Positions 58,785 through 64,000 of a stretch of DNA of 64,000 nt are shown here, piece by piece (position 1 is the stretch's first letter; the number at the start of each line of letters is the position of its first letter). Below the pieces are notes generated by a model that saw only the letters and a list, made by a program, of their open reading frames with translations, was not told the origin of the DNA and did not search any database. The stretch lies in the NCBI RefSeq assembly GCF_014646275.1, contig NZ_BMND01000022.1, positions 62,001-126,000 on the forward strand. The letters run 5' to 3'. A program made the translations under genes and the position numbers. Source of the stretch: Streptomyces kronopolitis (lineage in GTDB: Bacteria; Actinomycetota; Actinomycetes; Streptomycetales; Streptomycetaceae).

Positions 58785-60532
58785 CACTTACCGCCTCCGA
58801 GGAGCTGCTGGACGGCCGGGTCGGTGAGGCCGAGGAGGGCCGCGGGCCACAGTCCGGCGAGGACGGTGAGGGCGGCCAGGGGGCTCCAGGCCGCGTATTC
58901 GTAGCGCGCGAGGTCGGGGAGGTCGGGGAGGGCGGGGGACGGAGCGGGCGTGCCGTTCGGGGCCGCTCCGCTCGTGCCGGACGCGCCGCCGGTCCCGCCG
59001 GCCGGGTCGTCGCCGCTCGTGCCTGCCGAGTGAGTGGCGCCGTGCACGGCGGCCCCGGCCAGGTCGACGGTGCCGCCCATGCAGACGCGGCGGACGACGA
59101 GCAGCAGATAGGCGGCGGTCAGCAGGGTGCCGAGGCCGGCCATCACCATGAACGTCAGGAAGGCGGGGCGGCTGAGGCCGGCGGCCGGCCGGAAGGCGCC
59201 GAACATCGCGAGCATCTCGCCCCAGAAACCGGCCAGTCCGGGGATGCCCAGGGAGGCGACGGCCCCGAAGGCGAGCAGTCCGCCGAAGCGGGGGGCCCGG
59301 GCGTAGAGGGCGGCGCCGGACGGCGCGGGCAGCAGCGCGGCGGCGCCGGACGCCGCGGGCCGGATGCCGGCGGAGCGGGCGAGGGTGTCGAGGTCGGTGC
59401 TGCCCGTGCGGTCCTTGAGCGCGCCGACCAGGAAGAAGAGCAGGCCGGTGATCAGGCCGTGCGCGATGTTGGCGAACAGCGCGCCGTTCACGCCGGTGGG
59501 CGTCATGGTGGCGATGCCGAGCAGCACGAAGCCCATGTGGCCGACGGAGCTGTAGGCGATCAGGCGCTTGAGGTCGCCGCCCGCGCCCTTGCGCACGAGG
59601 GCCAGGCAGGCGAGCGAGCCGTAGATGATGCCGACGGCGGCCAGCGCGGCGAGGTACGGCGCGAAGGTGTGCATGCCCTCGGGCGTGATGGGCAGCGCGA
59701 TCCGCACGAAGCCGTAGGTGCCCATCTTCAGCAGCACGCCGGCCAGCAGCACCGAGCCGACGGTGGGGGCGGCGGTGTGCGCGTCGGGCAGCCAGCTGTG
59801 CAGCGGCCACATCGGGGACTTGACGGCCAGTCCGATGCCGATCGCGAGCACCGCCAGCAGCTGAACCGTGTGGCTGAGCTGGGCTTTCGGGCCGTTGTCA
59901 GTGGCCAGTGCCACCATGTCGAAGGTGCCGGATTTCACGCCGATGAGAAGGAGGCCGAGCAGCATCACGACGGAGCCGAGCAGCGTGTAGAGGATGAACT
60001 TCCAGGCCGCCGCCTGCCGCCTCGCACCGCCCCAGCGGGCGATGAGGAAGTACATCGGGATGAGGACCATCTCGAAGGCGAGGAAGAACAGCATCAGGTC
60101 GAGGACGGCGAAGGTGGCGAGGGTGCCGGCCTCGAGCGTGAGCAGCAGGGCCACGAATGCCTTGGGGGACGGGCCCGCCGGCAGGTGGAAGTAGGAGTAG
60201 AGCGCGCAGAGGAAGGTCAGCAGCGCGGTCAGGACGACGAGGGGGAGCGAGATGCCGTCGACGCCGAGGTGGATGCGGATGTCGAGCGCCGGGATCCAGC
60301 TGAGGTCGGTGGTGGCCTGCATACGGGCCGGCCGCGCGTGGTCGAAGCCCACGGCCAGGGCGATGGCCGCGGCGAGCACGGCGCCGGTGACGGTCACGCC
60401 GTGGCGCAGTACGGCCTGGTCGGGGTTCTTGCCCCGGAGGCCGGGCGGCGCCGGGAGCAGTGCGGCGAGCGCGCCGACGAGGGGGAGGACGACGATGCCC
60501 GCGAGGAGAAGCTGCATGGCGGTGTGATTCAC
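58784..60532 (-). CDS. nuoM: NADH-quinone oxidoreductase subunit M
   Basis: This 582-residue subunit has about 14 membrane helices. The conserved channel Glu is in LAFEMVLIPMYFLIARWGG, and AVKSPMWPLHSWLPDAHTAAPTVGSVLLAG is the signature with the essential Lys/His. The C-terminal part is longer than usual, with a Gly/Ser/Thr-rich segment (about 505-545). The start is a GTG at 60532 (VNHTAMQLLL); ATG 60517 is an alternative. It follows nuoL by 101 bp. Confidence 0.94.
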   Translation of the reverse strand: MNHTAMQLLLAGIVVLPLVGALAALLPAPPGLRGKNPDQAVLRHGVTVTGAVLAAAIALAVGFDHARPARMQATTDLSWIPALDIRIHLGVDGISLPLVVLTALLTFLCALYSYFHLPAGPSPKAFVALLLTLEAGTLATFAVLDLMLFFLAFEMVLIPMYFLIARWGGARRQAAAWKFILYTLLGSVVMLLGLLLIGVKSGTFDMVALATDNGPKAQLSHTVQLLAVLAIGIGLAVKSPMWPLHSWLPDAHTAAPTVGSVLLAGVLLKMGTYGFVRIALPITPEGMHTFAPYLAALAAVGIIYGSLACLALVRKGAGGDLKRLIAYSSVGHMGFVLLGIATMTPTGVNGALFANIAHGLITGLLFFLVGALKDRTGSTDLDTLARSAGIRPAASGAAALLPAPSGAALYARAPRFGGLLAFGAVASLGIPGLAGFWGEMLAMFGAFRPAAGLSRPAFLTFMVMAGLGTLLTAAYLLLVVRRVCMGGTVDLAGAAVHGATHSAGTSGDDPAGGTGGASGTSGAAPNGTPAPSPALPDLPDLARYEYAAWSPLAALTVLAGLWPAALLGLTDPAVQQLLGGGK

Positions 60533-60633
60533 GGGTCAGGCCCTCCTCAAGGGGGGTTCGGCTCCGGCGGGGCAGGCCACGAGGGCTCTCTTCCGGGGGT
60601 GCGGGGGTCGGCCCCCGGGGGATGGCTGCACGC

Positions 60634-62631
60634 TCAGGCTCCCGTGCCCGTGGCGACGAGGACGGCGGCGACGGCCAGCAGGAGCGAGCCCGCGAGCAGC
60701 GCGCCGAGGTAGGTCTGCACGTTTCCGGTCTGGGCCCGTCGGACGGCGGCCCCCAGCAGGCGCGGTGCGGCGCCCGCGGCGCGGACGTAGGTGTCGACGA
60801 CCGCGCCGTCCAGGAAGCGGACGAGGGTGGCCGCGGCGCGGACGGGCCGCACGAAGAGCGCCGTGTAGAGGGCGTCGAGGTGGAAGCCGACGGCCGCGTG
60901 CGGCTGGAGCGGGCCGAGGAGGAGGCGACCGGGGTCGGCCGGGTCCGCGGCGCCGGCGTTGTCGCCGTAGACCGGGGCGTGGGTGGCGATGGCCGTCTCC
61001 TCGGCGGCCTCGGGGCCGGCGTCCGGGTCGGCCACGACCGCACCGATGGGGGTGCGGGCGGCCAGGGCGGAGGTGTGGCGCCAGGCGGCGTAGGTGACCA
61101 GGCCGCCGACGAGGGCGACGCCGGTGCCCAGGACGGAGGTGGTCAGGGTCGGGGCGAGCGAGCGTCCGTCGAACCACCGCGGCAGCAGCGGGGCGGCCAG
61201 GCCCAGCGCAGCGGTGGGCAGGAAGAGCACCCACAGCACGGCGTTCATCACGACCGGCTGGCGGCCGTGGTCGGGAGCTTCGGCGCCCTTGCCGCGGAAG
61301 ACCCGCAGCCACAGGCGCATCGCGTAGGCCGCGGTGAGGAGGGCGGTGAGGAGTCCGGAGACCAGGACGGTCCAGCCGGCCGCGCCGGGAATGCCGTGCG
61401 CGGCGCCGGTGGCGGCGTGCTCGGCGGCGCCCAGGACGGCTTCCTTGGAGAAGAAGCCGGCGAACGGCGGGATCGCGGCGAGCGCGAGCAGGGCGACCGT
61501 CATCGTCCAGTAGGCGTCCGGAATGCGCCGGGCCAGGCCGCTCATCCGGGACATGGCGGCCAGCGAGTTGGTGCCCGCGGCGTGGATGATCACGCCGGCG
61601 CCGAGGAAGAGGAGGGCCTTGAAGGCACCGTGCGAGATGAGGTGGAAGACGGCGGCGCCGCGGTCGCCGACGGCCAGCGCGCCGAGCATGTAGCCGAGCT
61701 GGCCGACCGTCGAGTAGGCCAGGACCCGCTTGATGTCGTCCTGGGCCAGCGCGGCCAGACCGGAGCCGACCATGGTGATCGCGGCCATGACGGCGAGCAC
61801 CACCAGCGCCGCCGCGGAGGCGGCGAAGACGGGGAGGAGGCGGGCCACGACATAGACACCGGCCGCCACCATCGTCGCGGCGTGGATCAGCGCGGAGACC
61901 GGCGTGGGGCCGGCCATCGCGTCCGGGAGCCAGGTGTGCAGCGGGAACTGCGCCGACTTGCCCGCGACCCCGGCCAGCAGCAGCAGCGCGACCAGCGTCG
62001 GGTGGTGCAGCCCGCCGTCGGCGACGGAGCCGAGGATGCCGGTGATGCGGAAGGTTCCGGCGTCGGTGGCCAGCGCGAAGATGCCGAAGAGGAAGGGGAC
62101 GTCGCCGAGCTTGGTGACGAGGAAGGCCTTGAGGGACGCGGCCCGGGCGGCCTCGGTCTCCCAGTAGTGGCCGACGAGGAAGTAGGAGCAGATGCCCATG
62201 ACTTCCCAGCCGACCAGCAGCACCATCAGGTCGCCGGTGTAGACGACCAGCAGCATCGCGGAGGTGAAGAGGGAGACCAGCGCGGCGTAGGAGGCGTAGC
62301 GCGGGTCGTGGCGCAGATAGCCGGTGGAGTAGAGCTGCACGCAGGTCGCCACGGTGCCGACCAGGACGGCGATCAGCACCGCGAAGCCGTCGAGGTGCAG
62401 GGACAGGTCGATGGGGATCGAGCCGGTCGGGGTGAGTTCGGTGGCCACGTCGGTGGCCGGGCCGGTGCCCTGCCCGACGGCGACGACCACCGTCAGCACG
62501 GCGGCGGCCAGGGTCGGCAGCACCGCCAGCGGCCGCACGAACCCGGGGGCCCGGCGGCCCAGCAGAAGGCCGGCGACGGCCCCGAGGAAGGGCAGGAGAG
62601 GAACGAGGACGGCAGTGGTCGTGAGCGTCAC
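60634..62631 (-). CDS. nuoL: NADH-quinone oxidoreductase subunit L
   Basis: This 665-residue subunit has about 16 membrane helices with WEVMGICSYFLVGHYWETEAARAAS, GKSAQFPLHTWLPDAMAGPTPVSALIHAATMV and KEAVLGAAEH. The lateral amphipathic helix region lies at about 520-600. It starts at a GTG overlapping the nuoK stop. A His-rich loop at HAPVYGDN may be peripheral. Confidence 0.95.
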   Translation of the reverse strand: MTLTTTAVLVPLLPFLGAVAGLLLGRRAPGFVRPLAVLPTLAAAVLTVVVAVGQGTGPATDVATELTPTGSIPIDLSLHLDGFAVLIAVLVGTVATCVQLYSTGYLRHDPRYASYAALVSLFTSAMLLVVYTGDLMVLLVGWEVMGICSYFLVGHYWETEAARAASLKAFLVTKLGDVPFLFGIFALATDAGTFRITGILGSVADGGLHHPTLVALLLLAGVAGKSAQFPLHTWLPDAMAGPTPVSALIHAATMVAAGVYVVARLLPVFAASAAALVVLAVMAAITMVGSGLAALAQDDIKRVLAYSTVGQLGYMLGALAVGDRGAAVFHLISHGAFKALLFLGAGVIIHAAGTNSLAAMSRMSGLARRIPDAYWTMTVALLALAAIPPFAGFFSKEAVLGAAEHAATGAAHGIPGAAGWTVLVSGLLTALLTAAYAMRLWLRVFRGKGAEAPDHGRQPVVMNAVLWVLFLPTAALGLAAPLLPRWFDGRSLAPTLTTSVLGTGVALVGGLVTYAAWRHTSALAARTPIGAVVADPDAGPEAAEETAIATHAPVYGDNAGAADPADPGRLLLGPLQPHAAVGFHLDALYTALFVRPVRAAATLVRFLDGAVVDTYVRAAGAAPRLLGAAVRRAQTGNVQTYLGALLAGSLLLAVAAVLVATGTGA

Positions 62632-62990
62632 GCGGCGGCCTCCGCCGTGGTGTCCGGCTGCGGTTCCCCGTCCGCGGCGTCCGTCGTCTCGGCGAGGTCA
62701 CGGAGCCGGTCGATGTCGGAGCTGCCGCGGTTGCGGTAGACGAGCAGCACGATCGCCAGCCCGATGCCGATCTCGGCGGCGGCGATGGCGATGGTGAAGA
62801 GGGTGAGCGCCTGGCCGGCGTGCAGGGTGTCGCGCAGCCAGACGTCGAAGGCGACGAGGTTGAGGTTGACGGCGTTGAGCATCAGCTCGACGGACATCAG
62901 CACCAGGATCGCGTTGCGGCGGGCGAGGACGCCGTACAGCCCGGTGCAGAAGAGGAGGACGGCGAGGACGGCCGGGTAGGCGAGATGCAT
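62628..62990 (-). CDS. nuoK: NADH-quinone oxidoreductase subunit K
   Basis: This 120-residue subunit has three membrane helices. The conserved Glu residues are in MSVELMLNAVNLNLVAF and IAAAEIGIGLAIVLLVYR. ATG 62990 overlaps the nuoJ stop (TGATG). The C-terminal 25 residues are hydrophilic and slightly longer than in E. coli. Confidence 0.95.
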   Translation of the reverse strand: MHLAYPAVLAVLLFCTGLYGVLARRNAILVLMSVELMLNAVNLNLVAFDVWLRDTLHAGQALTLFTIAIAAAEIGIGLAIVLLVYRNRGSSDIDRLRDLAETTDAADGEPQPDTTAEAAA

Positions 62991-63598
62991 CAGCGCTGCT
63001 CCTCCCGGGGAGCGGGGGCGGGGGCGGCACCGTTGTCGAGGGCGGCCGCCGCGGCCCTGCCCTCGCCGGTCCTGCGGGACAGCACGATCGCGCCGACGAG
63101 CGCGGCCAGCAGCAGCACGGACAGCGCCTCGAAGGGCAGCACCCAGTACTGGAAGAGGCTGCGCCCGATGACCTCGGTGGAGCCCTGGACGGCGCGGTCC
63201 AGATCGATCCAGGTGGCGCGGAAGGCGTCCACGACGACCCAGACCAGCGCCGCCGCCGCGGCGAGGGCCACCGTCAGCGCGGCCCAGCGGTTGCCCGAAT
63301 CGGCGTCCGGGGAGCGGCCGATGGGCGCCTTGGTGAGCATCAGCCCGAAGAGCAGGAGGACGACGACCGAGCCGACGTAGATCAGCACCTGCACCCACGC
63401 GATGAACTCGGCCGTCAGCAGCAGGTATTCCACAGCGATCCCGCCGAGGGCGACGACCAGCCACAGGGCGGCGTGGACCAGCTGCCGGGTGGTGACGGTC
63501 AGCAGGGCCGCACCGAGGGTGGCGATCCCGACGAGGACGAAGGCGATCTCGACGCCGCTGGGCGAGAGGAATCCGTGGCCGGTGGCGGCGAGCGTCAC
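62990..63598 (-). CDS. nuoJ: NADH-quinone oxidoreductase subunit J
   Basis: This 202-residue subunit has five membrane helices and the conserved ALWLVVALGGIAVEYLLLTAEFIAWVQVLIYVGSVVVLLLF, with the helix containing a conserved Tyr near the E-channel. It starts at GTG 63598, overlapping the nuoI stop (GTGA), with GGGGGAGG 4 nt upstream. The hydrophilic C-terminus is Ala/Pro-rich. Confidence 0.94.
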   Translation of the reverse strand: MTLAATGHGFLSPSGVEIAFVLVGIATLGAALLTVTTRQLVHAALWLVVALGGIAVEYLLLTAEFIAWVQVLIYVGSVVVLLLFGLMLTKAPIGRSPDADSGNRWAALTVALAAAAALVWVVVDAFRATWIDLDRAVQGSTEVIGRSLFQYWVLPFEALSVLLLAALVGAIVLSRRTGEGRAAAAALDNGAAPAPAPREEQR

Positions 63599-64000
63599 GT
63601 TGCCTCCCCCGGGTTCTCGGTCCCGTCCGGCCGCGGTGCGTTCCGCGCCTCGGCCTCCGCCGCCTGCTGCGCGGCGAGCTTGTCCGCCGTCTTGCGAGCG
63701 GCGGTGAGTTCCTTGGGTTCCTCGGCCGCCGGGTCGAGCGCCGGCGGTTCGGGCACCGTCCACATCCACTCGCGCAGCTTGTCGCGCTCGTGGGTCAGCT
63801 CGCGGATGTCCGTCTCGGCGTACTCGAACTCCGGTGACCAGAAGAGCGCGTCGAAGGGGCAGACCTCGATGCAGATCCCGCAGTACATGCACAGCGCGAA
63901 GTCGATGGCGAAGCGGTCCAGCACATTGCGGCTGCGCTCGCGGCCTCCGGGGGCGGCCGGCGGCACCGTCTCCTTGTGGGAGTCGATGTAGATGCACCAG
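63595..64000 (-). CDS. nuoI: NADH-quinone oxidoreductase subunit I, C-terminal part (partial)
   Basis: The last 134 or so codons of a 2x[4Fe-4S] ferredoxin-like subunit are present; the start lies beyond the right edge. The second cluster motif LCMYCGICIEVCPFDALFW is intact, preceded by WCIYIDSHKETVPP from the first cluster region. After the cluster the protein has a long hydrophilic tail of about 90 residues (REWMWTVPEPPALDPAAEEP onward), as in the alternative complex I of Streptomyces. Confidence 0.93.
   Translation of the reverse strand, partial: WCIYIDSHKETVPPAAPGGRERSRNVLDRFAIDFALCMYCGICIEVCPFDALFWSPEFEYAETDIRELTHERDKLREWMWTVPEPPALDPAAEEPKELTAARKTADKLAAQQAAEAEARNAPRPDGTENPGEAT

Overview
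The window is high-GC actinobacterial chromosome, almost certainly Streptomyces or a close relative (Kitasatospora, Streptacidiphilus). The evidence is strong G/C bias at third codon positions, frequent GTG starts, a TTG-started 1161-residue RpoB, C-rich ribosomal proteins, and a gene order that follows the S. coelicolor stretch from roughly SCO4600 to SCO4741 as I remember it. The species cannot be named from sequence alone. Nearly all of it is housekeeping. I see no insertion sequence, prophage, CRISPR array or biosynthetic cluster.

Layout from left to right: (1) 1-5621, cell-wall precursor and cofactor genes on the minus strand (partial nnr, acpS, glmS, a small hypothetical gene, glmM) with coaA on the plus strand. 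(2) 5760-6750, rplM-rpsI, with a promoter and leader upstream. (3) 7070-9633, an ABC-F ATPase divergent from a membrane-anchored protein of unknown function. (4) 9698-17684, minus strand: truA, rplQ, rpoA, rpsD, rpsK, rpsM, rpmJ, infA, map, adk, secY (written here in reverse of transcription). (5) 17911-27607, the spc and S10 operons from rplO back to rpsJ. (6) 28453-32809, the str operon rpsL-rpsG-fusA-tuf, separated from rpsJ by only 845 bp. (7) 33200-33739, a DUF1707-type membrane protein. (8) 33914-47209, rpoC-rpoB, rplL-rplJ, a lipoprotein gene, rplA-rplK, nusG-secE and tRNA-Trp. (9) 47393-49837, an aminotransferase and an adenosine deaminase on the plus strand. (10) 49870-52405, murB, two MaoC/HadAB-like hydratase genes, rpmG, tRNA-Met and tRNA-Thr. 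(11) 52588-55516, a cytosine-deaminase-like protein with a degraded active site, an NAD(P)-binding epimerase-like protein, a tRNA-Tyr remnant and a YajQ protein. (12) 55625-64000, YccF and HtpX, then the membrane arm (nuoN, M, L, K, J and partial I) of a complex I operon.

Most genes serve transcription and translation: RNA polymerase core subunits alpha, beta and beta', NusG, initiation factor 1, both elongation GTPases, and the str/S10/spc/alpha ribosomal proteins, together with SecY/SecE, methionine aminopeptidase and adenylate kinase. Hairpins and sigma-HrdB-type promoter matches divide this block into transcription units. The clearest are a U-tailed terminator between nusG and rplK, an attenuator-like hairpin in the rplJ leader, a hairpin between rplO and secY, and terminators after rpoC, tuf and rplQ.

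The points most worth a second look are: a zinc-binding (C+) S4 gene inside the alpha operon, a site where S. coelicolor has none; a shared 30-nt leader element upstream of both rpsJ and rpsL; an internally deleted or scarred tRNA-Tyr at what looks like the SLP1 attachment locus next to yajQ; an Asn-to-Thr difference in the rifampicin region of RpoB; and an amidohydrolase that appears to have lost its catalytic residues.
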